64,000 bases of DNA, from contig NZ_CP129963.1 in assembly GCF_030503615.1 (NCBI RefSeq), positions 2,046,001-2,110,000 of the forward strand, read 5' to 3'. Positions 9,211 to 18,791 of the stretch are shown in pieces. The position numbers were made by a program, and so were the translations under genes. The DNA is from Sphingobacterium sp. BN32. Lineage in GTDB: Bacteria; Bacteroidota; Bacteroidia; Sphingobacteriales; Sphingobacteriaceae. Position 1 is the stretch's first letter, and the number at the start of each line of letters is the position of its first letter. Below the pieces are notes generated by a model. The model saw only the letters and a program-made list of their open reading frames with translations. It made no database searches and was not told the DNA's origin.

Positions 9211-9648
9211 ATGAAAACTTTAATCACTTTAATCGCCTCAGCAGTATTCACTTTAGCAACTTACACATTGTCTGCTGCTAACCTTCCTGACCCATTGAAA
9301 TTTGCAAAAGTAGAGACGATCGTTGACCACTACATCGATGCAACCGTTAATGGCGAAACCGAATTATTAGATTATCTATTTACAAATGATTTCAGCCAAA
9401 GCACGCCAAACAACAAGAACAAAGAGATGCTTTCTAAAAACCAGATGATGAAACATCTAAAATCATTAAAAAACGTAAGATACGCTTGTGATACGGACGT
9501 TCAATTTGTAGAGAAAAATGAAGATTGCAGTATCGTAAAGGTAACGAAGTACTTCTCCAACTTTAAACGAGTAGACTACGTAACGATGTGCAACACCGAA
9601 GATGGCTGGAAAATTAACAAAGTATTGGTGGCTTACCCTGAGAACTAA
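9211..9648 (+). CDS. Small exported NTF2-like/lumazine-binding-like protein
   Basis: The product has 145 residues with a clear signal peptide (MKTLITLIASAVFTLATYTLSAA). The mature part of about 120 residues has the alternating pattern of the NTF2-like fold: DHYIDATVNGETELLDYLFTNDF, then strands KVTKYFSNFKRVDYVTM and GWKINKVLV. Bacteroidota have many such putative lumazine-binding proteins of unknown role. An ATG at 9199 would add four residues, but 9211 gives the canonical signal start. A strong terminator follows, so it is monocistronic. Confidence 0.7.
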   Translation: MKTLITLIASAVFTLATYTLSAANLPDPLKFAKVETIVDHYIDATVNGETELLDYLFTNDFSQSTPNNKNKEMLSKNQMMKHLKSLKNVRYACDTDVQFVEKNEDCSIVKVTKYFSNFKRVDYVTMCNTEDGWKINKVLVAYPEN

Positions 9649-9680
9649 GTCTGGAGAGATAGAATTAAGCATGTCCGCTT

Positions 9681-9714
9681 AAAAAAAGGTATCAGCGTAT
9701 GATACCTTTTTTTT
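9681..9714 (+). terminator. Strong intrinsic terminator
   Basis: AAAAAAAGGTATCA pairs with TGATACCTTTTTTT across a short loop. The A- and T-tracts make it usable from both strands, so it can also serve the convergent PNGase F gene. Confidence 0.9.
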
Positions 9715-9795
9715 ATTGTACGTTTTTAAGTTCATTGCCCATCAAGACCTTTCATGCCTGTTGCTTTTTCAATAAAAACAGTAAGATTTTATTCC

Positions 9796-11463
9796 CTATT
9801 CATAAACCAGGCATCCACTGGTATTCCAAAAGCTTTGTCCATCGCCTTCTTTAGGTCCTTGTGGAATCTGCACACGAATCGTATGTTCACCTGCGGCTAA
9901 ATCGCCTAGGTCTATGAAAACTGGGTTTGTGATCGTACCGGGACACCAGTTCGAACGGCTTAGATCAGAAGAAGAGAGACCGTTTTCAAAGTTGCCGCTT
10001 ACCGGATTATAAAGTCTATTACTACCACAGTCTAAACGCCATGGTGTAAATTTCATCTTTAATTCGCCATCTAAAAAGATGCTGTTCGCTTTAGGGACAA
10101 ACTCATCACCATTTCCCCAACCTCCGTGTCCGGTCGTGATATAACGTAATCTAACATTATTGAGGTCCTTGTCAAGCTTGAATTTAACTTCCAGCCCTTT
10201 CTCATAGGCATACATCGTCGGATATCCTTGCCCGCCCATCTCCATAACATTGGTCGTATTGAACAATGGCATAACCTGAACGCCAGAAGCATAGTTCGAG
10301 CCGCCGGGATGGATGGTTAGCTCCAGACTAACCTTATGCCCGCCTTTGTCGTAATTACCAATGTAAGTCCCGATATAAACTTCTTTTCCTGATAGGCTGC
10401 TGATGAATTCTGAAATATCTTGACGATAGCTTACGCTGTCTTGCCAGGTCTTCCCTTTTAACTTCACGCGATCGTTAAAATGAGATACGCCGAATGGTGT
10501 AAAGAAGCGCATGAGCTCTAATACCGGAGAAAAGCCTTCCGTACGCACCATTCCTGGATAAGCCAGGCCCTTCTCATCGGTATACATCGGCAAACTGTTC
10601 ATTCCGTTTTGCATGCCGTCAAAAAAGGTCTGCTTCTGATCATCGGATACCAAAAACACAGAGCCTGTACGATCGTATGCATCACCATTGGATTTCTGAA
10701 CTACCTCAATAAATGCTTGGCTATCGGAGCCGATTTCCGGAATCTTCACTCTTTTAACGATCACCGTTCCTTCCGCAAATCGCAGAACCGAATCGGATTG
10801 AATTCCCAGTTGAAAACAGATTTGCTCATTCTGAAAGATAGGAATTTGGATAAAACGACTCTTCCAGAGTTGATCTTTATAGCTTAAATCATCCAATAAA
10901 GTAGATTCAGTGGGCTGTGCGAGATTCTTTGGCCAGCTTTTCAGCTTCTCTATCGCTGCGACCCGAATCCCCGTATTACCATTGCGACGATATTCTAAAA
11001 CCAAGCCTAAATCCTGCCCTATAAAATTCGGAGCGGCGTTCAATCCAAGTGCATTTGTATACCATACTTCGATCGCATTCGAGTTGATGGAGGTTTTAGC
11101 TAACTTCGTATCATAGCGTAAGATTTTCTTCGCTCCCGTGTCTTGTTGAACAAACGCTAGCTCCTTGTAAATTCCGGGATCATAACCAGAGATGGAACGT
11201 GCTGCGGAAAGAAAGGAAGTTCTATACCCTTTCCTGTTTTTAACATCCGCAAAAATCTGTTCAGCCGGATAACGAACTTGCCCCGAAATTATGCTCTCTT
11301 TAGTGATAACATACTTATCCTTGCTGACAAACAGTACGATTGGATCCTGTTTCATCATCGCGCCGTCGCGAAAGGCATGATAAGTTATTTTGTAGGTCTC
11401 CTGCCCTTTCAGGCTTCCAAGAATGCAGGTCAGGAAGAATAAAAGAAGAATTCTATTTAACAT
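9796..11463 (-). CDS. GLPGLI-like domain fused to a PNGase F-type glycoamidase
   Basis: The product has 555 residues and a signal peptide ending SLKGQ. The first ~200 residues resemble the GLPGLI family: YKITYHAF at the start, then AIEVWYTNALGL..PNFIGQDLGLVLEYRRNG, where the name-giving motif is degenerate. The last ~250 residues match PNGase F, with HPGGSNYASGV, GHGGWGNGDEF, WRLDCGSNRLYNPVSG and SRSNWCPGT. PNGase F hydrolyses the amide between Asn and the first GlcNAc of N-glycans. Classical PNGase F is about 310 residues, so the N-terminal addition is real. It starts 8 bp after the ferredoxin reductase gene and is probably co-transcribed with it, an unexplained pairing. Confidence 0.8.
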   Translation of the reverse strand: MLNRILLLFFLTCILGSLKGQETYKITYHAFRDGAMMKQDPIVLFVSKDKYVITKESIISGQVRYPAEQIFADVKNRKGYRTSFLSAARSISGYDPGIYKELAFVQQDTGAKKILRYDTKLAKTSINSNAIEVWYTNALGLNAAPNFIGQDLGLVLEYRRNGNTGIRVAAIEKLKSWPKNLAQPTESTLLDDLSYKDQLWKSRFIQIPIFQNEQICFQLGIQSDSVLRFAEGTVIVKRVKIPEIGSDSQAFIEVVQKSNGDAYDRTGSVFLVSDDQKQTFFDGMQNGMNSLPMYTDEKGLAYPGMVRTEGFSPVLELMRFFTPFGVSHFNDRVKLKGKTWQDSVSYRQDISEFISSLSGKEVYIGTYIGNYDKGGHKVSLELTIHPGGSNYASGVQVMPLFNTTNVMEMGGQGYPTMYAYEKGLEVKFKLDKDLNNVRLRYITTGHGGWGNGDEFVPKANSIFLDGELKMKFTPWRLDCGSNRLYNPVSGNFENGLSSSDLSRSNWCPGTITNPVFIDLGDLAAGEHTIRVQIPQGPKEGDGQSFWNTSGCLVYE

Positions 11464-11471
11464 AAAAAAAA

Positions 11472-12515
11472 TTATAAAACCTCAATAGTAGTTCCATCCT
11501 CCAAAGGATGCGAGGTACATATTAAACAACGGCCGTTATCTACCTCTCGATCTGTCAATACTTCATTGTAATCCATGCGAACAGAACCCTTAGTGACTTG
11601 GGAAATACAGGTACTGCACATTCCTGATTTGCATGAATAAGGTAGCTTTAGCTTATTTTCTAAGCCTACGTCTAAAATGCTTTTGTTATAAGGTATGGTC
11701 AGCGGGTGGTCAATGCCCTGAAAACGAATAGTAACGTCGTAACTTGTCGTATCCACCGGTTCTTCTTCCTTCTCATCCTCATCCTCTTCTTCTTCCGGGA
11801 AATGGAAGGTCTCACGTTTGATATGATCGTCCGGAACGCCCATTCCTAATAAAGTAAAACGGCATAAATCCATGTAAAACAATGGACCACAGGTATAGAA
11901 AACATCGTCCCCCTCCTCACTCTTATATTTGGCAACTAATTCCAATATATAGTCGCGGTTTAATCTTGCTTTTAAAAGGTTCTTCGTGTTAGACCAAATC
12001 CACTCGATGTGTAAACGATCGGGATAAGCTTCCTGCCATTTCAAAAGTTCATCATAGAATACGGTTTGCTCTTTCGAGCTATTGCTATAAACCAAGACTA
12101 TTTTCGTATGCTCCTCACGAACTAAAGCAGTTTTCAATATGGAAAACAAGGGCGTGATACCAACACCCGCACCGAATAGGAAGATCGTTTGCTTATGATT
12201 TACATCCGGCTCATACACAAATAGCCCCTGTGGATCCATCACCTGTATGACATCGCCAACTCTCGTCTGATGATGTAGCAATCTTGAGATTTCACCATTG
12301 TCGACGCGCTTTACCGTAATCTCATATGGCTCGTCTACATCAGGTGAGCTGCTAAAAGAATAAGAGCGACGAACTTCGCGCTCGCCAAACGTGAAAGACA
12401 AGGTCAAGAATTGTCCTGCCTTATATGCCGGAAAGCTATTGGATAAGTCTTGAAAACGAATAGAAATATTATGATTTGGATGCTGAATGATCTCAGAAAT
12501 CTTAAAATTGTACAT
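11472..12515 (-). CDS. Ferredoxin reductase with C-terminal 2Fe-2S domain (PaaE/Hmp-reductase-like)
   Basis: The product has 347 residues. Domains in order are an FAD-binding barrel (REVRRSYSFSS), an NAD(P)-binding domain (GAGVGITPLFSIL and FYTCGPLFYMD) and a plant-type ferredoxin at the C-terminus with cysteines in CKSGMCSTCI and CLIC. It would pass electrons from NAD(P)H through FAD to the iron-sulfur cluster and on to an oxygenase or other partner. A very acidic linker (EEEEDEDEKEEE) joins reductase and ferredoxin. The family includes PaaE, but no phenylacetate genes are near. A -7 element lies directly before the ATG. Confidence 0.88.
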   Translation of the reverse strand: MYNFKISEIIQHPNHNISIRFQDLSNSFPAYKAGQFLTLSFTFGEREVRRSYSFSSSPDVDEPYEITVKRVDNGEISRLLHHQTRVGDVIQVMDPQGLFVYEPDVNHKQTIFLFGAGVGITPLFSILKTALVREEHTKIVLVYSNSSKEQTVFYDELLKWQEAYPDRLHIEWIWSNTKNLLKARLNRDYILELVAKYKSEEGDDVFYTCGPLFYMDLCRFTLLGMGVPDDHIKRETFHFPEEEEDEDEKEEEPVDTTSYDVTIRFQGIDHPLTIPYNKSILDVGLENKLKLPYSCKSGMCSTCISQVTKGSVRMDYNEVLTDREVDNGRCLICTSHPLEDGTTIEVL

Positions 12516-12519
12516 GTTT

Positions 12520-12553
12520 CAAAGATAGGAATTAGATATTACAGATTTGTAAT
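12520..12553 (-). promoter_or_regulatory. Leaderless-type promoter and overlapping palindrome of the ferredoxin reductase
   Basis: On the minus strand TATCTTTG (12527-12520) is followed by AAAC and the ATG, so transcription should start at or within a base or two of the start codon. Just upstream, in the -33 region, lies the inverted repeat ATTACA-gatt-TGTAAT (12538-12553), placed where a repressor or activator would act. Confidence 0.5.
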
Positions 12554-12576
12554 CCTACCGTAGATATCATTAACAC

Positions 12577-12606
12577 CAAAAAGGCCGCACAGTTACTGTG
12601 CGGCCT
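12577..12606 (-). terminator. Intrinsic terminator of the rimP-nusA-infB operon
   Basis: A perfect 12-bp hairpin AGGCCGCACAGT..ACTGTGCGGCCT is followed on the minus strand by TTTTTGG. It lies about 26 bp after the infB stop. Confidence 0.92.
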
Positions 12607-12631
12607 ATATATTTTATCTTGCTTAAGCAAA

Positions 12632-15600
12632 TTACAACTTACGCTTGATTTCAACTTGCTCGAATGCCTCAACAATATCTTTCTCTTGTATATCGTTGAA
12701 TCTTTCAATGCTAAGACCACATTCGTAGCCTTGTGAAACCTCCTTAACGTCGTCTTTGAAACGTTTCAAGGATGCTAGGCGGCCTGTATGGATAACAACA
12801 CCGTCACGAATGATGCGGATATCGTTGTTTCTGTTGATTTTACCATCAAGAACCATACATCCTGCGATGGTACCAACTTTGGAGATCTTGAATACCTCAC
12901 GGATCTCAACTTCCGCAACGATCTTCTCTTCCAATTTCGGAGCCAACATACCCTCCATCGCAGATTTAATCTCTTCGATCGCATCATAGATAATCGAGTA
13001 AAGGCGGATATCGATTTGCTCATTCTCAGCAAGCTTACGAGCACCTTGCGTAGGTCTTACTTGGAAACCGATAATAATCGCATCAGATGCCGAAGCTAAT
13101 AATACGTCTGACTCGGAAATAGCACCCACTGATTTGTGGATAATATTCACTTGAATCTCATCCGTAGATAGTTTCAATAATGAGTCAGATAACGCCTCGA
13201 TAGAACCATCCACATCACCCTTAACAATAATGTTAAGTTCTTTAAAGTTTCCGATTGCCAAACGACGTCCGATCTCATCCAATGTAATGTGCTTAGTAGC
13301 ACGCATACCTTGTTCGCGTTGCAACTGAAGACGTTTATTCGCTACTTGACGTGCCTCCGACTCGCTCTCTAATACGTATAGCTTATCCCCTGCTGTAGGA
13401 GCGCCAGCCATACCCAATATCTGAACTGGAACAGAAGGTCCTGCCTCTTTAACGCGCTCTCCACGCTCGTTGGTCAAAGCCTTCACCTTACCGGAATAAG
13501 AACCAGCAAGAATTGGATCTCCCACACGAAGAGTACCACCTTGAACAAGTACTGTCGTTACAATACCACGTCCTTTATCTAATGCAGCCTCAATAACGGA
13601 ACCTACGGCACGTTTTTTCGGATCTGCAGTTAATTCTAACATTTCAGCTTCTAGCAATACCTTCTCTAACAACAGCTCAACATTCTCACCTGTTTTAGCA
13701 GAAATTTCTTGAGCCTGGTATTTACCACCCCAATCTTCTACCAAGATGTTCATCGCTGATAGTTGCTCACGAATACGGTCTGCGTTTGCACCTGGTTTAT
13801 CAACTTTCGTGAAAGCAAATACTATCGGAGATCCTGCAGCCATCGCGTGGTTAATAGCCTCTTTTGTTTGAGGCATCACAGCGTCGTCCGCCGCAATAAC
13901 GATAATTACAATATCCGTTACTTTCGCACCACGAGCACGCATCGCTGTAAAGGCTTCGTGACCAGGTGTATCTAAGAAAGTAATCTGACGACCATCATCT
14001 AATTTCACAGCATATGCACCGATGTGCTGAGTAATACCCCCCGCTTCACCTTTGGTTACATTTGCCTTACGGATATAATCTAATAAGGAAGTTTTACCGT
14101 GGTCAACGTGTCCCATCACCGTAACAATTGGAGCACGAGAAACTAGGTTTGCCGCATTATCTGGTTCTTCTAATTCTGCTACCTCTTCATCCTCTGGTTT
14201 GATGAATTCGATTTGATATCCGAACTCATCTGCCACGATTGCTAAAGTCTCTGCGTCTAAACGTTGGTTGATCGAAACGAACATTCCCAAGCTCATACAA
14301 GTTGCAATAACCTGAGTTACCGGAACATCCATCAAGTTCGCCAATTCGTTTGCCGTTACGAACTCCGTAACGCGCAATACTTTAGACATCGCTTCTTGTT
14401 CTAGTGCAGCTTCTTCCGCAGATAAAGCTATATCATCACGTTTTTGACGACGTAGTTTAGCACGTTGAGCGAATTTACCAGATTTACCGGCTCCACTCAA
14501 TCTTGCTAAGGTTGCTTTAATTTGATCTTGGATTTCCTTTTCTGTAGGTTCTTCTTTTGCTACTTCAGGTTTTCTACGATCATGGTGGCGGTTATTTCCA
14601 CCTCTGTTACCGTGACGATCATTTTGTTGATTACCTCCGCGACCTCCAGGGCGGTTATCGCCTCCCGGTCTCGGGCGGTTACCGTCCGGTCTATTTTGAT
14701 TTGGATGCTGTCCTTGGCCAGTATTTTGGTTTTGGTTATTTCTATCGCCACCATCATGTTGCCCTACTGGACCCGTTCCTTTATTCGTACGCTTGCGCTT
14801 ACGCTTATTGTCATTGTTGTTTCCTGCATTCGCGGAGGAAGAAGCCACCGGCTTATGCGGTTTAGAAACTGGCAATTGAATTTTACCTACTACCTTCGGA
14901 CCACTTAATGTTTCCGAACGAGCACGAATAACCTCATCTTGAGGCTGTTCTTTTGTTGGCTGTTGAGCAGGTTGTTGCTTTACAGGTTCTGGCTTTTTCT
15001 CTACCACTGGTTGTTGTTTAACTTCTTTGACAGGAGCTTCGACTTTAGGCTGTTCCACCTCTTTCACCGGCTCCTTCTTTTCTTCTACTTTTGGCTGTTC
15101 TACTACAGGCTTAGCAACAGGCTCTTCCGCTTTCTTAACTGGCTCAACCACCTCTTTCTTCTCTTCCACTACCGGTTTAGGCTTTTCTGCCACCGCTTCC
15201 TTCGGCTCCTCTTTCGGAGCTGCCTTCGCACCACGCTTTAAGCTATCCAAATCAATCTTCCCAACAACCTTCAAAGCAGAATGGTGTTCTTCGGCTTTTT
15301 TATCCTCCGCTGTCTCAGCGGCAGGTGCTGCCGTAGTATTTTTAATTAAAATCTCTTTTACATCTCCACTATCCTCACGCTGCTCAGTAGGCTCATCAGG
15401 TGTCGAGCCTTGAGTAGCAGCTGGACCTTCTTCACGGCGAATCTTGCCAATAACAATTTGTTTAGCTTCATCTTTGACATTCTTGTCGCCCTGAAATTCC
15501 TTCAAAAGAACCCCGTATTGATCTGCACTTAATTTAGTGTTAGGCTTTGATTCAACATCAAATCCTTTTTTCACTAAAAAGTCAACTGCAGTACCAATCC

Positions 15601-15655
15601 CAATGTTGAGCTCTTTTGCCGCTTTAAGCAAGTTTATACTTTTACCTTCTGACAT
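12632..15655 (-). CDS. infB: Translation initiation factor IF-2
   Basis: The product has 1007 residues. A short N-terminal IF2_N segment is followed by a long low-complexity region (~residues 60-360) first rich in K, E, P and V, then in N, R, G, Q and H, a second IF2_N domain, and the GTPase core. G1 is [14 protein letters not shown] (~residue 515), G2 [11 protein letters not shown]3 DTPGHEAF, G4 TKVDKPG. Domains II, III and IV follow, ending KRKL. The protein delivers fMet-tRNA to the 30S subunit. The extended linker makes it longer than the E. coli protein, which is normal for this phylum. Confidence 0.98.
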   Translation of the reverse strand: MSEGKSINLLKAAKELNIGIGTAVDFLVKKGFDVESKPNTKLSADQYGVLLKEFQGDKNVKDEAKQIVIGKIRREEGPAATQGSTPDEPTEQREDSGDVKEILIKNTTAAPAAETAEDKKAEEHHSALKVVGKIDLDSLKRGAKAAPKEEPKEAVAEKPKPVVEEKKEVVEPVKKAEEPVAKPVVEQPKVEEKKEPVKEVEQPKVEAPVKEVKQQPVVEKKPEPVKQQPAQQPTKEQPQDEVIRARSETLSGPKVVGKIQLPVSKPHKPVASSSANAGNNNDNKRKRKRTNKGTGPVGQHDGGDRNNQNQNTGQGQHPNQNRPDGNRPRPGGDNRPGGRGGNQQNDRHGNRGGNNRHHDRRKPEVAKEEPTEKEIQDQIKATLARLSGAGKSGKFAQRAKLRRQKRDDIALSAEEAALEQEAMSKVLRVTEFVTANELANLMDVPVTQVIATCMSLGMFVSINQRLDAETLAIVADEFGYQIEFIKPEDEEVAELEEPDNAANLVSRAPIVTVMGHVDHGKTSLLDYIRKANVTKGEAGGITQHIGAYAVKLDDGRQITFLDTPGHEAFTAMRARGAKVTDIVIIVIAADDAVMPQTKEAINHAMAAGSPIVFAFTKVDKPGANADRIREQLSAMNILVEDWGGKYQAQEISAKTGENVELLLEKVLLEAEMLELTADPKKRAVGSVIEAALDKGRGIVTTVLVQGGTLRVGDPILAGSYSGKVKALTNERGERVKEAGPSVPVQILGMAGAPTAGDKLYVLESESEARQVANKRLQLQREQGMRATKHITLDEIGRRLAIGNFKELNIIVKGDVDGSIEALSDSLLKLSTDEIQVNIIHKSVGAISESDVLLASASDAIIIGFQVRPTQGARKLAENEQIDIRLYSIIYDAIEEIKSAMEGMLAPKLEEKIVAEVEIREVFKISKVGTIAGCMVLDGKINRNNDIRIIRDGVVIHTGRLASLKRFKDDVKEVSQGYECGLSIERFNDIQEKDIVEAFEQVEIKRKL

Positions 15656-15683
15656 CTACTAACTATAAAATGAGTTTCTTTTA

Positions 15684-15731
15684 CAAAAATATGTTTTTTT
15701 ACACGTATTTAACAATTTTTTACAAATTGTT
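15684..15731 (-). promoter_or_regulatory. Possible internal promoter and hairpin between nusA and infB
   Basis: On the minus strand TTG (15715-15713), 21 bp, then TATTTTTG (15691-15684) forms a plausible promoter about 30 bp before infB. It overlaps the inverted repeat AACAATTT..AAATTGTT (15711-15731). infB may therefore be expressed partly independently of rimP-nusA. Confidence 0.4.
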
Positions 15732-15756
15732 AAGCAAGCAAAGCTTGGGCTGAACC

Positions 15757-16995
15757 TTATTCAAATTCAGCCTGCAAGATCCTAACGATCTCGCGAATCG
15801 TATCTTCTTCTAAATCTGTACGACGGATTAATTCGTCTTCAGTTAGCGAAAGAACCGATTTTGCGGTATCCAGACCAACGCGTTTTAATTCGTCGATGAT
15901 CCAGTTGTCGATTTCGTCTGCGAATTCTTCGATATCCACATCCTCCTCTTCTTCTCCCGTCTCACGGTAAACATCGATTTCGTAGCCCGTTAACTTACCG
16001 GCTAATTTAATATTGTGACCACCACGACCAATTGCTAATGACACTTGATCAGGTTTCAAATATACCGCTGCAGTCTTGTTCTCGTCATCTAATTTGATCG
16101 ATGTAATACGAGCAGGACTTAAAGCACGCGTAATATATAATGAATTATTCGTTGTAAAGTTGATTACGTCAATATTCTCATTGCGCAATTCACGAACTAT
16201 ACCATGAATACGAGAACCTTTCATACCCACACAAGCACCAACTGGATCGATACGATCATCGTATGATTCAACAGCTACTTTAGCACGTTCTCCTGGTTCG
16301 CGAACAATTTTCTTAATGGTAATCAAGCCATCAAAAATCTCTGGAACTTCCAATTCGAACAAACGTTGTAGGAACTCAGGCGCTGTACGAGAGATAATAA
16401 TCTTAGGATTACTATTCATCATATCGACCTTGTGAACTACCGCACGAATGCTATCTCCTTTTTTGAAATAATCCGCAGGGATTTGTTCAGTTTTCGGAAG
16501 AATCAATTCGTTGTTATCTTCGTCTAACACCAAAATCTCTTTCTTCCAAATTTGGTAAACCTCACCAATCACAAGTTCGCCTTCGCGATCTTTATATTTT
16601 TTGAATACTTCGTCTTTCTCTAATTCTAAAATCTTCGAAACTAAGGTTTGACGAGCAGCTAATATCGCACGGCGACCGAAACTCTCTAAAGTAATCTGTT
16701 CGATATAATCATCTCCTACTTCAAGATCCGCATCATATTGGTGCGCCTCAGCCAATTCGATTTCTAAATCGTCATCTTCTGAAAAACCATCCTCCATAAC
16801 AACACGCGTACGCCAGATCTCTAAGTCTCCGTTGTCAGGGTTCACAATAACATCCACATTCTCATCCGTCCCGAAACGCTTACGAATCATACTACGGAAT
16901 ACCTCCTCTAACACCGTGATTACTGTAGGACGGTCAATGTTTTTAAAGTCCTTGAACTCCTGAAAAGAGTCTATTAAGTTAATATTACTACTCAT
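15757..16995 (-). CDS. nusA: Transcription termination/antitermination factor NusA
   Basis: The product has 412 residues: an N-terminal RNA-polymerase-binding domain (IDSFQEFKDFKNIDRPTVITVLEE), an S1 domain (GELVIGEVYQIWKKEIL), and two KH domains (VGACVGMKGSRIHGIVREL and SLAIGRGGHNIKLAGKLTG). A short acidic tail follows with one helix-hairpin-helix-like repeat (LDTAKSVLSLTEDEL). It controls pausing, termination and antitermination on RNA polymerase. It starts 2 bp after the rimP stop in the conserved rimP-nusA-infB order. Confidence 0.97.
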   Translation of the reverse strand: MSSNINLIDSFQEFKDFKNIDRPTVITVLEEVFRSMIRKRFGTDENVDVIVNPDNGDLEIWRTRVVMEDGFSEDDDLEIELAEAHQYDADLEVGDDYIEQITLESFGRRAILAARQTLVSKILELEKDEVFKKYKDREGELVIGEVYQIWKKEILVLDEDNNELILPKTEQIPADYFKKGDSIRAVVHKVDMMNSNPKIIISRTAPEFLQRLFELEVPEIFDGLITIKKIVREPGERAKVAVESYDDRIDPVGACVGMKGSRIHGIVRELRNENIDVINFTTNNSLYITRALSPARITSIKLDDENKTAAVYLKPDQVSLAIGRGGHNIKLAGKLTGYEIDVYRETGEEEEDVDIEEFADEIDNWIIDELKRVGLDTAKSVLSLTEDELIRRTDLEEDTIREIVRILQAEFE

Positions 16996-16997
16996 TT

Positions 16998-17462
16998 TTA
17001 TTTAAATGAAATTAACACCTTTGTTTCTTTTATTTGATCATATGGAATTTCGACCTCAACCAACTGAGCCTTCTTCCCTTTTTCTTTTACTACTTCTTCC
17101 AGGTTGAAAGATGAATCTCCCGCAGCGAGCAATTTCCCCTCTCGTTTTGTTCCATCAAGCATCTGCACCTTCACATTGCGTCCGACATTCTTCTCATATT
17201 GTCTGCTTAACATTAAAGGCGTATCAATTCCTGGAGAAGAAACTTCCAATCGATAAGCTTTATCAATTACATTTTCTTCTTCTAAATGATAACCCACATG
17301 TCTGCTCACTTGAACACAATCTTCAATTGCGATTCCATTATCGCCATCAAGAAGGATTTCCAGAACACCATTTTTCAAAAAACGGATGCTCACAATAAAC
17401 AAATCCTCTCTATCGGCAATCTTTTCTAGAACTAGTTCTTTTACGCGCTCTTCAACCTGCAT
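16998..17462 (-). CDS. rimP: Ribosome maturation factor RimP
   Basis: The product has 154 residues, the usual length. The conserved core DGDNGIAIEDCVQVSRHVGYHLEEE and YRLEVSSPGIDTPL identify it. It assists late assembly of the 30S subunit in the cytosol. It is the first gene of the rimP-nusA-infB operon, and the terminator of the upstream S24 gene lies between it and that gene, so a separate promoter must lie in 17463-17578. Confidence 0.96.
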   Translation of the reverse strand: MQVEERVKELVLEKIADREDLFIVSIRFLKNGVLEILLDGDNGIAIEDCVQVSRHVGYHLEEENVIDKAYRLEVSSPGIDTPLMLSRQYEKNVGRNVKVQMLDGTKREGKLLAAGDSSFNLEEVVKEKGKKAQLVEVEIPYDQIKETKVLISFK

Positions 17463-17478
17463 AATTTAATAAATGAAT

Positions 17479-17505
17479 TAAAAAAGGGGGCATACCATGC
17501 CCCCT
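17479..17505 (-). terminator. Intrinsic terminator of the S24 repressor gene
   Basis: GGGGGCAT-acc-ATGCCCCC forms an 8-bp perfect hairpin, followed on the minus strand by a run of T. It separates the repressor from rimP on the same strand. Confidence 0.88.
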
Positions 17506-17578
17506 TCCTTTCAGATAGTACAAAGGTATAAATATTTTTTCAAAAACGCAAAACAATAATGTTTGAGTGCATTTTAAA

Positions 17579-18352
17579 TTAATTTTTATCGACGACCGCG
17601 TTGATCGTTTTCTGCATTTGCGCCATCATCGAAGACAGACCTTCCAAGGTAGGCTCCGGACTTGGCTCAGGCAGCTCCGTACTGATAAAAGCTTTTGCCT
17701 TCCAGACTTCGATGATATCTCCAGCTTCCACCCAATAAGGTTCATAGGTTTTATTATCAGAAACCAACTTCAGGCCCTTATCCTCTTTATATTTTTGTCC
17801 GATACGCTTGTAAACAATCCCATCATTAGAAGATACAATAATATAAGTTTGTCCAGTCTTAATGTCATGCCAGTTCTCCACATACTCTGCAATGATCAAC
17901 GAGCCTGATGGCAAAGGCAACATCGAGTCACCTTTGATTTCAAAGGCACGGTATGTTCCTTGAGTAAACATCGGCAGGGAGAATTTAGGTAATTCCTTCA
18001 CATATTCCGGGTCGCCATAACCGTTTAAATATCCAGCACTAGCCTTCACCGGCACCAATTCTATGTTCTCGCGATCGTCTGCATCCACCGTCACACTCAA
18101 TACACGAAGGTTAGAAGCATTGCTTTTTGGCGTAGGTTTCCATTTATCATCGATCACATCGTTTGCTAATTCGTCCATCGACAACTCATAGAATTCTGCT
18201 ATTTTTTTTAGCAATTCATATTTAGGTTCTGCCCGATCCTCTTCATACGCTCCTACCGAAGCACGTTTAATTTCCATTAAATCAGCAAATTGCTGCTGCG
18301 TAACTCCCTTCTTCTTTCTTAGATACTTCAGATTTGATGCGATGTTGGACAT
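17579..18352 (-). CDS. XRE-type helix-turn-helix repressor with S24 (LexA-like) autopeptidase domain
   Basis: The product has 257 residues. An XRE helix-turn-helix (residues ~5-62; GVTQQQFADLMEIKRASVGAYE) is joined to an S24 domain. The Ala106-Gly107 bond in KASAGYLNGY looks like the autocleavage site, Ser143 in IKGDSMLP is the nucleophile and Lys182 in GIVYKRIG the general base; this spacing is close to that of LexA. Such proteins are phage CI-like or LexA-like repressors that inactivate themselves after DNA damage. It is divergent from a GIY-YIG-like gene with a perfect palindrome in the shared 115-bp gap. Whether it is the cell's SOS regulator is unknown. Confidence 0.88.
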   Translation of the reverse strand: MSNIASNLKYLRKKKGVTQQQFADLMEIKRASVGAYEEDRAEPKYELLKKIAEFYELSMDELANDVIDDKWKPTPKSNASNLRVLSVTVDADDRENIELVPVKASAGYLNGYGDPEYVKELPKFSLPMFTQGTYRAFEIKGDSMLPLPSGSLIIAEYVENWHDIKTGQTYIIVSSNDGIVYKRIGQKYKEDKGLKLVSDNKTYEPYWVEAGDIIEVWKAKAFISTELPEPSPEPTLEGLSSMMAQMQKTINAVVDKN

Positions 18353-18382
18353 ATAAATATTTTTAAAATAAATTTTTCAAAT

Positions 18383-18397
18383 ACTAATATTATTAGT
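18383..18397. promoter_or_regulatory. Perfect 15-bp palindrome, candidate operator
   Basis: ACTAATA-T-TATTAGT lies in the gap between the S24 repressor and the divergent GIY-YIG-like gene, 31 bp from the repressor start. A half-site ATTAGTAAA follows near 18415. A dyad of this size is what an XRE dimer would bind. Confidence 0.55.
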
Positions 18398-18467
18398 AAT
18401 ATTGTGCCAATAAAATTAGTAAAACATATTTAAATAACCAAATATTTTAGCTAAAACAGGATTTAAC

Positions 18468-18791
18468 ATGAAAACATACCACCTTTACATCAGCACAGAC
18501 GCAAACAGAAGACATCTTCAGCCGGGCATCACAAATGATATCATTGGATTGCAGCAACAACTACAGGATCCGACGAATGCTAGTATGTTCTCCTCTGCTG
18601 TATTAAATAGAATAGTGTATTTAGAATCATTCGCATCGGAAAAAGATGCAGAAAGAAGATATCAAGAATTATGCGGATTAGGTCGCATGGTGCGTGAAAG
18701 ACTTGTCCGCAAAAACAACCCCAATTGGTTAAGTCTAGGCCTGCCGTTGCCTGGACTTAACCCAATGAAAAAAGCCGTTGTTTTCGCATAA
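18468..18791 (+). CDS. GIY-YIG-like small protein, catalytically degenerate
   Basis: The product has 107 residues. The pattern YHLYIST..GITNDI, then RIVYLESF, AERRYQEL and the C-terminal RKNNPNWLSL follows the UPF0213-type GIY-YIG fold. The second signature reads LQPGITND instead of LYIGVTND, and the usual arginine a few residues later is replaced by G-L-Q-Q. The glutamate region and the NPNW end are kept, so the fold is likely but nuclease activity is doubtful. It is divergent from the S24 repressor and may be its target. Its last codons form one arm of the convergent gene's terminator. Confidence 0.65.
   Translation: MKTYHLYISTDANRRHLQPGITNDIIGLQQQLQDPTNASMFSSAVLNRIVYLESFASEKDAERRYQELCGLGRMVRERLVRKNNPNWLSLGLPLPGLNPMKKAVVFA

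Noticed and set aside
14522..15413. Several plus-strand frames opposite infB
   Set aside because: They mirror the low-complexity linker of IF-2 and show only runs of V/I/R or F/L/S, typical of shadow frames.
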